Positions 1 to 8,054 of a DNA stretch of 64,000 nt are shown one piece after another. The stretch lies in NCBI RefSeq assembly GCF_900109575.1, contig NZ_FOAF01000001.1, forward strand, positions 2,079,662 through 2,143,661, given 5' to 3'. The translations under genes were made by a program, and so were the position numbers. The DNA is from Olivibacter domesticus (lineage in GTDB: Bacteria; Bacteroidota; Bacteroidia; Sphingobacteriales; Sphingobacteriaceae). Each line of letters opens with the position of its first letter. The first letter of the stretch is position 1. Below the pieces are notes generated by a model. It saw nothing but the letters and a program-made list of their open reading frames with translations. It was not told the origin of the DNA and did not search any database.

Positions 1-1
1 T

Positions 2-1375
2 GCTGTAAAAATAAGAGTGTTTTTAAATGATGTTAGTGTAAATTTCCTCGTAAACATCTTCATTGTTACCTTTTCATTTCTGATGATGTTCACATATTAT
101 TGGAAGTTAGGTCTACTTATGCTTACCGTCATTCCACTGTATCTTTTAGTATATTTCATTGCCAATAAGCTCAACAGAAAAGTGCAGCGAACACTTATGG
201 AAGATTCCGCAGAGCTGGAATCTCAATTAGTAGAAAGCCTGAATGCGGTTCGTACCATCAAACAATTCGGCGCTGAATCTTATGCGAATGAAAAAACCGA
301 AACTAGATTTGTCAAATTATTAAAAACAGGTTATCAATCAAACCTAAACACACTTTTTGCTAGTACTTCATCTGAATTCATATCCCGCTTAATCACCATT
401 GCTCTCCTATGGGTAGGGGCTACCTATGTATTAAAAAATCAAATCACACCTGGAGAACTTTTATCGTTTTATACACTTATCAGCTATTTTACGACACCTG
501 TCACTGCTTTAATAAACATGAATAAGACGGTGCAAGATGCTGCTATTGCCACTGATCGATTATTTGAAATTTTAGATCTTGAATGTGAAGAGGATAATAG
601 CGATATCGAACTGACTAAAGACAAAATAGGTGATATTCAATTTAAAAATATATCTTTTAGATATGGAAGCCGAGCGAATGTTTTTGATGATTTGTCTCTC
701 AATATACAAAAAGCAAAATTTACGGCAATCGTCGGCGAAAGTGGTTCAGGGAAATCAACACTCATTTCCATTTTGCAACATATTTATCCCGTACAAGGGG
801 GAACGATAACTATTGGAAAATATGATCTAAAGCATATTAAAAATGCTTCTCTACGGCAAATCGTTTCTGTTGTACCACAACATATTGACTTGTTTTCAGG
901 GAATGTTGCATCAAATATTGCGCTTGGCGATTATACTCCCGATATGCAAAGAATTATTGATATTACTACTCAACTCGGAATAATTGACTTCATTGAATCT
1001 TTACCTCAAGGATTCTACACAAACATCGGCGAAAATGGTTTATCCCTATCTGGTGGTCAACGACAACGAATTGCGATTGCACGAGCGCTGTATCGTAACC
1101 CTGAAATATTAATTTTAGATGAAGCTACCTCCTCTTTGGACTCCACTTCAGAAAAATTTGTTTTAAATACGATCGATCATTTAAAAAGAGATAACAAAAC
1201 AATTATTGTCATAGCGCATAGGTTAAGTACCTTATATAATGCCGATAAAATTATTGTATTAGATAAAGGAAAAGTAATTGAACAAGGAACCCATCAAGAA
1301 TTGCTTTTGACGGATAATTCTATGTATTCAAATTTATGGAAGCTGCAATCGCAACAATTAATTCTTAAGAATTGA
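2..1375 (+). CDS. Bacteriocin/peptide-type ABC exporter, C-terminal part (5' end outside window)
   Basis: ATP-driven inner-membrane exporter subunit in which the membrane domain is fused to the ATPase. The frame is open to the left edge (AVKIR precedes the GTG at 17), so the start, and probably an N-terminal C39 peptidase domain, lie outside. Visible are the last transmembrane helices, then a complete nucleotide-binding domain: Walker A GESGSGKST (nt 734-760), signature LSGGQ (nt 1046-1060), Walker B ILILDEATSSLD and the H-loop IAHRLST. The membrane part (AVKIRVFLNDVSVN, YYWKL) resembles peptidase-containing bacteriocin or double-glycine-leader exporters, which is why I favour peptide export over lipid export. 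Weak inverted repeats just after the stop (1372-1407) may end transcription against the convergent acyltransferase gene. The ABC exporter call is certain; the substrate is inferred. Confidence 0.93.
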   Translation, partial: AVKIRVFLNDVSVNFLVNIFIVTFSFLMMFTYYWKLGLLMLTVIPLYLLVYFIANKLNRKVQRTLMEDSAELESQLVESLNAVRTIKQFGAESYANEKTETRFVKLLKTGYQSNLNTLFASTSSEFISRLITIALLWVGATYVLKNQITPGELLSFYTLISYFTTPVTALINMNKTVQDAAIATDRLFEILDLECEEDNSDIELTKDKIGDIQFKNISFRYGSRANVFDDLSLNIQKAKFTAIVGESGSGKSTLISILQHIYPVQGGTITIGKYDLKHIKNASLRQIVSVVPQHIDLFSGNVASNIALGDYTPDMQRIIDITTQLGIIDFIESLPQGFYTNIGENGLSLSGGQRQRIAIARALYRNPEILILDEATSSLDSTSEKFVLNTIDHLKRDNKTIIVIAHRLSTLYNADKIIVLDKGKVIEQGTHQELLLTDNSMYSNLWKLQSQQLILKN

Positions 1376-1414
1376 TCACTGTCAAAGATCAAGTTATTTT
1401 ATAACTATTTTTGC

Positions 1415-2599
1415 TTATTGGATTAAAATTGGCTCATCAACTATAGGTTTTTGCATTTTCTTGCGTAATATTTTATTCTTCCACCTCATAAAAGGGTGTT
1501 CTATTATACGATTTAGTAATAAAGCAACCAAAATGGAGATAAAGGCACAAATCAAAACGCGCCAATTACTATTGCTCGGAATGCCTAAATGATCAAGCGG
1601 TCTTTGCAAGAGATGATTTAAAAATTTATGACATAGGTAAACGCCATAAGAAAGGGCGGCGATAAGGGTACTTAGTTTCCATCTGAGACGGTATAAAAAA
1701 CAAGATGGACACAACACCGCAAGCACCATGAAGCCATATGATACAGCGATCAGCGGATATCCAATTAGCGTCGGCCAAAAATCTAACCTATCATTTTTCA
1801 AGAAAAAATAAGCTATTGTAATTAATATTACTCCTACTATAAATAACCTATTCCCCCATTTTGCCAATCGCTTCTTTACTTCTGGATAGAAAGTTAAAAG
1901 AGCCGCAATGCTAACACCCACTAATAAACCATCCAAACGATTGTATGTCGGGTAATACACCCATTTATTATAAGTAACAAATCTACCTTCAGTTATACCG
2001 TGATCATAATATGGTTTCATAAAGTAAAGCCAACTTAAACCTCTCACTATTGCGCAGGACAGAAACAAAGCAACTAAGATATAAACTGCTTTTTTTTGAT
2101 ATTTCCCACTTAATACAGCGGTTATTGTTAGTGGTAACAGTAAATAAAACTGTTCTTCGATGCAAAGTGACCAAGCATGTGAAAAGGTGCCTTCGTTTCC
2201 AAAATCGAGATCGAAATTTTGAGTGAACGTCATAAATTGCCAAAAGGGAGCTATACCATCCCGTTCTCGAACGGTGGGAAACAGGAAATAAATAAATACA
2301 ACAAAAAAATATGCCGGCAGGATACGAAAGAACCGGCTAATATAGAAGTGTTTAAAGTTGATAGTATGATCATGCTTTACCTGCCGGAATAATTGCTCGC
2401 CAATTAAATAACCGCTAAGCACAAAGAAAAGGTCTACGCCTGTCCACCCAAACAAACCAACTACATCCACCCATTGTGGACGTTCATAAGCTCTATAATG
2501 ACACAAAAAAACCAAGATAATTGCAATAGCCCTTAAGTGGTCCAAGCCAGCCAAGTGCTTTCCCTCTGTGTCAGTTAATTTTTTCCAGTACAACATCAA
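1415..2599 (-). CDS. Acyltransferase 3 family membrane protein (OafA/YrhL type)
   Basis: Integral membrane O-acyltransferase of the acyltransferase-3 family, which acetylates or acylates surface glycans, peptidoglycan or macrolides on the far side of the inner membrane. The N-terminus carries the family signature GLDHLRAIAIILVFLCHY with Arg23 and His34, followed by the second motif DLFFVLSGYLIG (about 56-67). The remaining roughly 300 residues form about ten hydrophobic helices, and the protein ends in a basic cytoplasmic tail. The length (394 aa) is normal for a stand-alone member without an SGNH domain. It is convergent with the ABC exporter and has no evident glycan-synthesis partner, so the acceptor cannot be named. 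The start MMLYW is the only one that keeps the full first helix. Confidence 0.93.
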   Translation of the reverse strand: MMLYWKKLTDTEGKHLAGLDHLRAIAIILVFLCHYRAYERPQWVDVVGLFGWTGVDLFFVLSGYLIGEQLFRQVKHDHTINFKHFYISRFFRILPAYFFVVFIYFLFPTVRERDGIAPFWQFMTFTQNFDLDFGNEGTFSHAWSLCIEEQFYLLLPLTITAVLSGKYQKKAVYILVALFLSCAIVRGLSWLYFMKPYYDHGITEGRFVTYNKWVYYPTYNRLDGLLVGVSIAALLTFYPEVKKRLAKWGNRLFIVGVILITIAYFFLKNDRLDFWPTLIGYPLIAVSYGFMVLAVLCPSCFLYRLRWKLSTLIAALSYGVYLCHKFLNHLLQRPLDHLGIPSNSNWRVLICAFISILVALLLNRIIEHPFMRWKNKILRKKMQKPIVDEPILIQ

Positions 2600-2813
2600 A
2601 TCATTTATAAATGGTCTTCATACTTATTAATCGTAAATACGACATGCAATTTAACCTTTAGAAATTAATCAAGCAAGACATATACTTTTATTATGTATTT
2701 ATAGATGTAACACTATCCTTTTGTACTTTATCGTTATATTAGCATAATATGAGTAATGTAACTATAAAGACATTTTTAAAAAACAGCTAGTCCTAACTAT
2801 ATAAGAAAAACAA

Positions 2814-3620
2814 ATGAAAATGCCCGTGTCTTTAGTATTATCTAGTGGTGGTGCGAGAGGGATCGCTCACATTGGTGCTATCAAAGTGTTGGAGGAACAA
2901 GGATATAAAATTAATTCCATTGCCGGCTCATCTATTGGTAGCCTTATAGGCGGCTTACATGCAATGGGAAGATTAGACGATTTTACTGATTGGTTACAGA
3001 CATTAACGAAACGAGATGTTTTTAACCTAATGGACTTTACGTGGAGTAGTGCAGGTGTCATGAAAGGAGAACGTGTTTTTAATAAAATAAAATCATTTAT
3101 ACCTGATATGCTTATTGAAAATATGCCTATCCCATTTGCTGTAGTATCAACGGATATTTTACATCATCGAGAAATTGTATTTACCACAGGCAGCTTTTTT
3201 GACGCTGTTAGGGCTTCTATTGCTATTCCTGGTGTATTCACTCCCGTAAATTATATGGATAACACACTTGTAGATGGCGGTGTGGCTAACCCTCTCCCTC
3301 TTAACCATCTTCAGCACGCCCATGCTAAGCCTGTAATTGCGATAAATCTAAATGCACCTGAAGAAGACGAATTTTCTTTGCTTAAGGCGAGCAACAAGTA
3401 CGGTGGCTACCTCACAATGACGCAAAAGGCCGTACTCACCATGTTAGGAAAAATAACAGAGCTATCCATTGCCCTATATAAACCCGATATAGTGGTTGAT
3501 ATTCCAAGAAACGTTGTGGGAATATGGGATTATCACAAAACAGAACTTCTCGTTGAAGTAGGCAGACAGAGGACGTTAAAAGCGTTGATAGATTACAAAA
3601 AACAGCTAGCGGCCTCTTAA
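2814..3620 (+). CDS. Patatin-like phospholipase (RssA/YchK type)
   Basis: Probable serine acyl hydrolase using a Ser-Asp dyad. The N-terminus has the oxyanion glycine loop SSGGARGIAHIG (10-21), the nucleophile elbow GSSIG (38-42, Ser40) and the catalytic DGG (Asp154, in LVDGGVANPLP). No signal peptide is present, so a cytoplasmic protein is likely, as for the small bacterial patatins. The length (268 aa) fits the RssA-like subgroup rather than the long outer-membrane PlpD type. The gene ends 36 nt before the downstream DinB gene, so the two may be cotranscribed. The natural lipid substrate cannot be deduced. Confidence 0.93.
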   Translation: MKMPVSLVLSSGGARGIAHIGAIKVLEEQGYKINSIAGSSIGSLIGGLHAMGRLDDFTDWLQTLTKRDVFNLMDFTWSSAGVMKGERVFNKIKSFIPDMLIENMPIPFAVVSTDILHHREIVFTTGSFFDAVRASIAIPGVFTPVNYMDNTLVDGGVANPLPLNHLQHAHAKPVIAINLNAPEEDEFSLLKASNKYGGYLTMTQKAVLTMLGKITELSIALYKPDIVVDIPRNVVGIWDYHKTELLVEVGRQRTLKALIDYKKQLAAS

Positions 3621-3656
3621 TGCGGGGCCTAATATACTCAAAATCGTACTATTAAA

Positions 3657-4178
3657 ATGGAAAAATTAGAGGTTTGGATGCGTGGTCCTATCAAAGATAT
3701 ACCCGATCTTTTACAACCCGTAGCACATGCGCTTTTGCAGGTAGACGAAGAATTATTTGCATTATTTGAGAATTTTCCAAGAGAAAGACTGTGGTTACGC
3801 CCAATGGGATTGGCCTCTATTGCATTTCACCTTCAGCATATTCCTGGGGTTATTGATCGAATGCTCACTTACGCAGCGCAAAATCCCTTATCCGAAGAAC
3901 AACTCCGCTATTTAGAGCTGGAAGGAAAAAAGGACGATCGCATTGATGGTATATATTTATTAAACCGCTTACATCAACAGATAATAGTCGCTATAGAGAC
4001 GTTAAAGAACACAAAAGAAACAGCATTGTCAGCGCATCGGACACTCGGTAGGAAAAAAATTCCAACCACATTAATAGGCCTTTTATTTCATGCGGCAGAA
4101 CACGCACAAAGGCATGTTGGCCAAGCTATTGTTACAAGAAAAATTGTATTAGCGGATCATCACACTAATTCCGAATGA
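3657..4178 (+). CDS. DinB/YfiT-like four-helix protein
   Basis: Member of the DinB/YfiT superfamily, small four-helix-bundle proteins that bind a divalent metal and are often thiol-dependent transferases or of unknown function (unrelated to DNA polymerase IV). The expected metal triad is visible: His in HLQHIPG (58-61), and His149 and His153 in HAAEHAQRHVGQ. The length (173 aa) is typical. The 3' end overlaps the convergent second DinB gene by 14 nt. Cotranscription with the upstream patatin gene is plausible (36 nt gap). The family is well supported; the substrate is unknown. Confidence 0.88.
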   Translation: MEKLEVWMRGPIKDIPDLLQPVAHALLQVDEELFALFENFPRERLWLRPMGLASIAFHLQHIPGVIDRMLTYAAQNPLSEEQLRYLELEGKKDDRIDGIYLLNRLHQQIIVAIETLKNTKETALSAHRTLGRKKIPTTLIGLLFHAAEHAQRHVGQAIVTRKIVLADHHTNSE

Positions 4179-4650
4179 TATCAGTATCAGGAGGCACGCA
4201 ACCTTGAAACCGGCACATAGTCATGATTTGCCCCTTATGATGAAATTCATGGGTAATCACATGGGTGAAAATTTTTATCGCTCCTAAGCATATCTTTTGC
4301 CCACCTAATAATCTTCCATGAAATTCATTGGATTCATATCTGTTTTCCAAAAACGTTAAAAATCGATCAACAATTTTATCAACCTGATCATAAATTTTAA
4401 AAATATCAATAATTTTACTTACTTTGCCCACATCCCAGTACATATGCGTTTCCTTTAAAGCGAAAATAGTAAGCCAGTATACATATGTATTAGCGGTATG
4501 AATTAATAAATCACAAGGAGATTTGTTATCAAATAGTGCCACAGAATCCTTGAACTTAGCCTCCAAATTTTCCTCTATAAATACGAGCATTACCTTTCTC
4601 GCCCGCACAATCTCTTCATACTGTTTTACAAATATATCTTCCATAATCAA
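4165..4650 (-). CDS. DinB family protein (second copy)
   Basis: A second DinB-superfamily protein, 161 aa, without a signal peptide. Candidate metal ligands are His51 (LLIHTANTY), His134 and His138 (HVITHEFHHKGQ), the C-terminal HxxxH arrangement being characteristic. It faces the preceding DinB gene tail to tail with a 14-nt overlap. The two proteins share the motif layout but little sequence, so they look like different subfamilies rather than a recent duplication. The start MIMED lies 36 nt from the divergent ATPase ORF's first possible start. Function unknown beyond probable metal-dependent transferase chemistry. Confidence 0.85.
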   Translation of the reverse strand: MIMEDIFVKQYEEIVRARKVMLVFIEENLEAKFKDSVALFDNKSPCDLLIHTANTYVYWLTIFALKETHMYWDVGKVSKIIDIFKIYDQVDKIVDRFLTFLENRYESNEFHGRLLGGQKICLGAIKIFTHVITHEFHHKGQIMTMCRFQGCVPPDTDIIRN

Positions 4651-4743
4651 AAAAATTATTCGCTCATATAGGCGGATTTAGCAGTAATGTACTGTATTAC
4701 AAAAGGATATTTAACCTTTAAAGATACCCATAAATTGACAAAT

Positions 4744-5313
4744 ATGATTAAATATAATCCATTCTTCTTTATACTTACCGGAGGCCCAGGATCTGGTAAA
4801 ACATCTCTTTTAGAAGAACTTAAAGAGAGAGGCTATACAATCGTTCATGAAACAGGTAGAACTGTTATACAGCAACAGGTAGCAATCAATGGAGACGCTT
4901 TGCCATGGAAAGACACCCGACTTTTCGCACAACAAATGTTAGCTTCTGATATAAGCAATTACCTTCTTCACGATGGTGCTACAAGCATTATCATATTTGA
5001 TCGAGGTATTCCTGATGTATTAGGATATGCTTCACTAAGCGAAATAGATCAAGTTGTTCCTTATAGAAAACAGGCGAGTCAGTTTCTGTATAACAAATAT
5101 GTATTTATATTGCCTCCCTGGGAAACCATTTATGTAAATGATAATGAACGAAAACAGGATTTTACAGTGGCCACTAAAACCCATAAAGTCATGTATGAAA
5201 CATATAAGAAACTTGGATATCATTTAATTGATCTTCCAAAGGTCAGCGTTAGTAAAAGAGCCGATATCTTGATAAAAATAGCCGAATCGATCATAAAAAC
5301 AAAAGGCCTCTAA
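4744..5313 (+). CDS. P-loop ATPase/kinase-like protein (AAA_28 type)
   Basis: Small P-loop NTPase. With the start at MIKYN the Walker A GGPGSGKT sits at residues 13-20 after a beta strand, the usual position for this family. Then come HETGRTVIQQQ and a hydrophobic strand ending in IIFDRGIPD, a kinase-like DRG/Walker-B-type motif seen in AAA_28 proteins. An earlier in-frame ATG at 4687 would add 19 residues (MYCITKGYLTF...) with no family counterpart, so 4744 is preferred. Related proteins are annotated only as ATPase or putative kinase, and the phosphate acceptor is not known. It is a single-gene unit followed by a roughly 110-nt gap. Confidence 0.8.
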   Translation: MIKYNPFFFILTGGPGSGKTSLLEELKERGYTIVHETGRTVIQQQVAINGDALPWKDTRLFAQQMLASDISNYLLHDGATSIIIFDRGIPDVLGYASLSEIDQVVPYRKQASQFLYNKYVFILPPWETIYVNDNERKQDFTVATKTHKVMYETYKKLGYHLIDLPKVSVSKRADILIKIAESIIKTKGL

Positions 5314-5427
5314 CCGGGGAGATTAGAGACCTTTAACCAATTATAAACCTAAATTATGATGGTACAAATATAAGGGCTGCGCCTCTGAACACCAAATATC
5401 CATCAATATTTAACAATGTTTTAACAT

Positions 5428-5748
5428 TTACTCAAGCACAACGGCTGTTCCACTGGCCGTCACCATTAACATACTACCTCCACTCCCTACCGTTTCATAG
5501 TCCAGATCAACTCCAACAACTGCATTGGCGCCCAATGATGACGCGTATTGTTGCATCTCAAACACTGCAGTATCTTTTGCTTCACGTAGTACTTTCTCAT
5601 AAGAGCTCGATCTACCACCTACAAAATCTCGAATCCCTGCAAAAATATCTCTAAAGAAATTGGCTCCAATAATGGTTTCACCACTTACCAGTCCTATATA
5701 TTTTACTATTTTTTTGCCTTCAACATTAGGCGTTGTCGTTACTAGCAT
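5428..5748 (-). CDS. YbjQ family protein (UPF0145)
   Basis: Small cytoplasmic protein of the YbjQ/UPF0145 family, which forms pentameric beta-rich barrels and is called a putative heavy-metal-binding domain, though the function is not established. Family hallmarks are [11 protein letters not shown] at the N-terminus, [19 protein letters not shown], the [13 protein letters not shown] helix, and [15 protein letters not shown] near the end. The length (106 aa) matches full-length members. A terminator hairpin at 5806-5843 lies just upstream and separates it from the next minus-strand gene. Confidence 0.92.
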   Translation of the reverse strand: MLVTTTPNVEGKKIVKYIGLVSGETIIGANFFRDIFAGIRDFVGGRSSSYEKVLREAKDTAVFEMQQYASSLGANAVVGVDLDYETVGSGGSMLMVTASGTAVVLE

Positions 5749-5805
5749 ACTTTTTCCTTTTTGAAGTTAGATGAGGCAATCTTTTTAATTGTTACATGTT
5801 ATTTT

Positions 5806-5843
5806 AAAAAAAAAGTGTCATCCTTTCTTTATCTGGATGACAC
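5806..5843 (-). terminator. Intrinsic terminator after the secreted coiled-coil protein gene
   Basis: Perfect 9-bp inverted repeat GTGTCATCC (5815-5823) / GGATGACAC (5835-5843) with an 11-nt loop. On the minus strand the stem is followed by nine U residues (A tract 5806-5814). On the plus strand it is followed by a less perfect T-rich run, so it may work both ways. Confidence 0.85.
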
Positions 5844-5869
5844 CTTTGTTTTTTTGAAAATTTACTTAT

Positions 5870-6499
5870 TTAAAGGCTAATTTTTTTTGCTTCCTGTAGT
5901 TTTCCTGCATAGTAAATGGCCGCTTTCTCATTTTTAGAATTGCTTTCCAGTAACATTTTTTGCGACTCTTCTATTTTGCCTGCTAACTTTTCGAGGGAGG
6001 GTGTACTTTCTTCGTTAAGCTGTTTTTTGCACTTTGCCTTAAGATATTTAAGCTGGCGTGCATGCTCTTGTAACTCTCTCTGCATATTGTTAGCTAATGC
6101 TTTTTGTTCCTTCAATTCGGCTGCTGCACGATTTTTATGTTTACGAGCATACTCTTTCTTTAGTCGTTGAACGGCCTTTTCAGATTCGGCATTAGTTTTG
6201 CCATTATTTGTATCATTATTCAGCAAGCCATAAAAATATTCGTAATCTTTGTCTATCTCGGTATGATTTCCTTTAGAATTACGGATCGCCTGTTGTGCTG
6301 TTTTAAATTGGGACTGTAACATTTCCAAATTATAAAGTTGCACTTCTATTTTCTGTTTTAATTCTTCTTCATAATTGGTGTTTGTTTTTGTATTTGCTAC
6401 CGTAGCGGTCGCACTTAATTTATTACTTAACGTACTACCATTGGCCTGTGCACTTACTAAGGATGTACCTAAAAGTGCGGCAATTAATAAAGTTTTCAT
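5870..6499 (-). CDS. Secreted charged helical protein of unknown function
   Basis: I do not recognise a family. From the ATG at 6499 the protein begins MKTLLIAALLGTSLVSAQA, a clean Sec signal peptide. An upstream in-frame ATG at 6550 would place 17 polar residues before the signal and run through an inverted repeat, so it is rejected. The mature part (about 190 aa) is strongly charged and predicted almost wholly helical (runs of E, K, Q, with repeated LKEQKALANN-like heptads), consistent with a periplasmic coiled coil. It has no cysteines outside one near the C-terminus and no enzymatic motif. A 9-bp inverted repeat (6516-6542) lies immediately upstream of the start and a terminator follows the stop. 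Confidence 0.72.
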   Translation of the reverse strand: MKTLLIAALLGTSLVSAQANGSTLSNKLSATATVANTKTNTNYEEELKQKIEVQLYNLEMLQSQFKTAQQAIRNSKGNHTEIDKDYEYFYGLLNNDTNNGKTNAESEKAVQRLKKEYARKHKNRAAAELKEQKALANNMQRELQEHARQLKYLKAKCKKQLNEESTPSLEKLAGKIEESQKMLLESNSKNEKAAIYYAGKLQEAKKISL

Positions 6500-6515
6500 T
6501 TCAATAATTTTTAAT

Positions 6516-6542
6516 GATTCCTTCTTAATTATCGAAGGAATC
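6516..6542 (-). promoter_or_regulatory. Inverted repeat in the leader of the secreted coiled-coil gene
   Basis: Perfect arms GATTCCTTC (6516-6524) and GAAGGAATC (6534-6542), 9-nt spacer, ending 17 nt before the chosen ATG at 6499. There is no U tract, so this is not a terminator. It could be an mRNA leader hairpin or an operator. Which of the two cannot be decided from sequence. Confidence 0.45.
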
Positions 6543-6835
6543 GATCCCATTTAATTAATTCTTTATATTTGTTGCCGGCCGGGCATTATAAGCGTATAAC
6601 GAATCTTTATCTCCTCTCTAAGCTGTTACGCTTTTATACATAAGACGTCACTATCAGAAAAACGTTGCAAGTTTTAGTTATTTTTTTCGTACTTTTCTAC
6701 CAACGGTATGTTTTTCCCTACCAACCCCTCAGAAGAATCTTCCTAATTTTTTAAAGTGATTTAATATTTATGTTTATTAGTAATTAATGATAGCTCTCTA
6801 AGAGGAGCATATAAGATATTTTACAGACCTTTCGA

Positions 6836-6866
6836 TTTGAAATACGAACAAATATCCTTATGTTTG
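6836..6866 (+). promoter_or_regulatory. Bacteroidota-type promoter for the SnoaL/DUF4440-like gene
   Basis: TTTG at 6836-6839, exactly 19 nt spacer, then TATGTTTG (6859-6866) matching TANNTTTG. Predicted transcription start near 6873, about 20 nt before the ATG at 6895. This is one of the best promoter matches in the window. Confidence 0.75.
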
Positions 6867-6894
6867 GGTTATAAACTTAAAACAATCGAGATAC

Positions 6895-7335
6895 ATGTTC
6901 AAGCAAAAAGTTGTCCTTTTATTAGCCATGATGGTAACAGGAACACTCGTACATAGCCAATCTTTAACAGAAAAAAAATTACTAAAAACCGTAGATGAAC
7001 TTCGGCAAGCTATGCTTAATGGCAACAGAAAAGCGTTGGACGCTATTGCAGCCGATAATCTAAGCTATTGGCATTCTGGAGGAAATTTAGAAGATAAAGC
7101 GACCTTTATTGAAAGTTTAGCAAGTGGTAAGTCGGATTTTGTTACACTTGATTTGACAGATCAAACTACGACGATATCGAATGATGTAGCTACCGTACAC
7201 CACATATTAACAGCTAAAACGAATGATGGCGGAAAACCTGGTAATGTAAGAATAGGCGTATTGCTTGTATTTCAAAAGTACGGTGAAGATTGGAAATTAT
7301 TTGCACGACAAGCTTTCAAATTACCAACACAATAA
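6895..7335 (+). CDS. Secreted NTF2-like (SnoaL/DUF4440) protein
   Basis: Small alpha+beta cone-fold protein of the NTF2-like superfamily, exported by an N-terminal signal peptide (MFKQKVVLLLAMMVTGTLVHSQ). The mature part has the usual layout: a first helix (VDELRQAMLNGNRKALDAI), the strand LSYWHSGGNLEDKATFIESL and a closing beta sheet ending VLLVFQKYGEDWKLFARQAFKL. Proteins of this type bind small hydrophobic ligands or act as isomerases or hydrolases; nothing here fixes a substrate. It is a single-gene unit with its own promoter (6836-6866), converging on the endonuclease V gene with one nucleotide between the stops. Confidence 0.85.
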   Translation: MFKQKVVLLLAMMVTGTLVHSQSLTEKKLLKTVDELRQAMLNGNRKALDAIAADNLSYWHSGGNLEDKATFIESLASGKSDFVTLDLTDQTTTISNDVATVHHILTAKTNDGGKPGNVRIGVLLVFQKYGEDWKLFARQAFKLPTQ

Positions 7336-7336
7336 A

Positions 7337-8053
7337 TCAAAATAGTGTTTGCTGATTGATGTAATGGAACCCTTCTTTAAGTTGTCCGGTCCTAAATAAA
7401 TTGACATGCTCATGGGCTCTTCTAGTAGGTTCTAATAATCGATATTTTCCCATACAGTGCTTGGCAATTTGTAAACATTCATCAAAATCCATATTATTTC
7501 CGGGTGAGACAAATACCGGACTAACTTTATCTTTAGTGCGTAATACGAAACCTAAAAGTTCATCCTTTGCTCGAAGTGTCGCATAAGCCCCTTTTAGCAA
7601 AGGGGGTTCTTCATATTTACCATAAAGTTTCTTTTTGGCGCACCCCATTGTTGGTATGGACACAAGTGTCCCAAAATGCGCTGCTATCCCCATTCTTCTT
7701 GGATGGGCTATACCATGCCCGTCTACCATAATAATATCTGGTTTTAATTCAAGTTGATCTAACGCCATCATTAAGGCCGGAATTTCCCTAAAAGCTAAAT
7801 AGCCTGGAACGTACGGAAAAGTTGTTTTGCTTTTAATTAATGAATAAGCTATCGGTGTAAGTGTTTGATAATCTAGCAAAACAATACCAGCGTAAATCAC
7901 CTCACTAAATCGATTGAGAGAAATATCTGCACCACCTATAATATGTATCTCTTTTTTTAGGGAAGAAATATTTAAATTTTCCCTTAATCGTTTCTGAATG
8001 GAAGTTGCCTCAACTATGCTCAATGAATCATAAAAAGAAGGAGAAATTTGCAT
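7337..8053 (-). CDS. nfi: Endonuclease V (deoxyinosine 3'-endonuclease)
   Basis: DNA/RNA repair nuclease that cuts the second phosphodiester bond 3' to deoxyinosine (and inosine in RNA in some homologues). With the start MQISPSF at 8053 the catalytic residues fall in order: Asp43 in GGADISL, Glu in YVPGYLAFREIP, Asp in IMVDGHGIAHPRRMGIAAH, and Lys in GCAKKKLYG, matching E. coli Nfi D35, E89, D110 and K139. The start was chosen because its ATG lies one nucleotide after the stop of the upstream DUF763 gene; the longer frame would begin deep inside that gene. The tight coupling implies cotranslation with DUF763. Confidence 0.93.
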   Translation of the reverse strand: MQISPSFYDSLSIVEATSIQKRLRENLNISSLKKEIHIIGGADISLNRFSEVIYAGIVLLDYQTLTPIAYSLIKSKTTFPYVPGYLAFREIPALMMALDQLELKPDIIMVDGHGIAHPRRMGIAAHFGTLVSIPTMGCAKKKLYGKYEEPPLLKGAYATLRAKDELLGFVLRTKDKVSPVFVSPGNNMDFDECLQIAKHCMGKYRLLEPTRRAHEHVNLFRTGQLKEGFHYINQQTLF

Positions 8054-8054
8054 C

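Larger units (their letters stand above)
6500..6894. other. Divergent intergenic region, 395 nt
   Basis: AT-rich spacer between the divergent secreted-protein genes. Apart from the inverted repeat at 6516-6542 and the promoter at 6836-6866, I see no coding potential, tRNA or repeat. The stretch around 6660-6760 is pyrimidine-rich low complexity. Confidence 0.5.
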
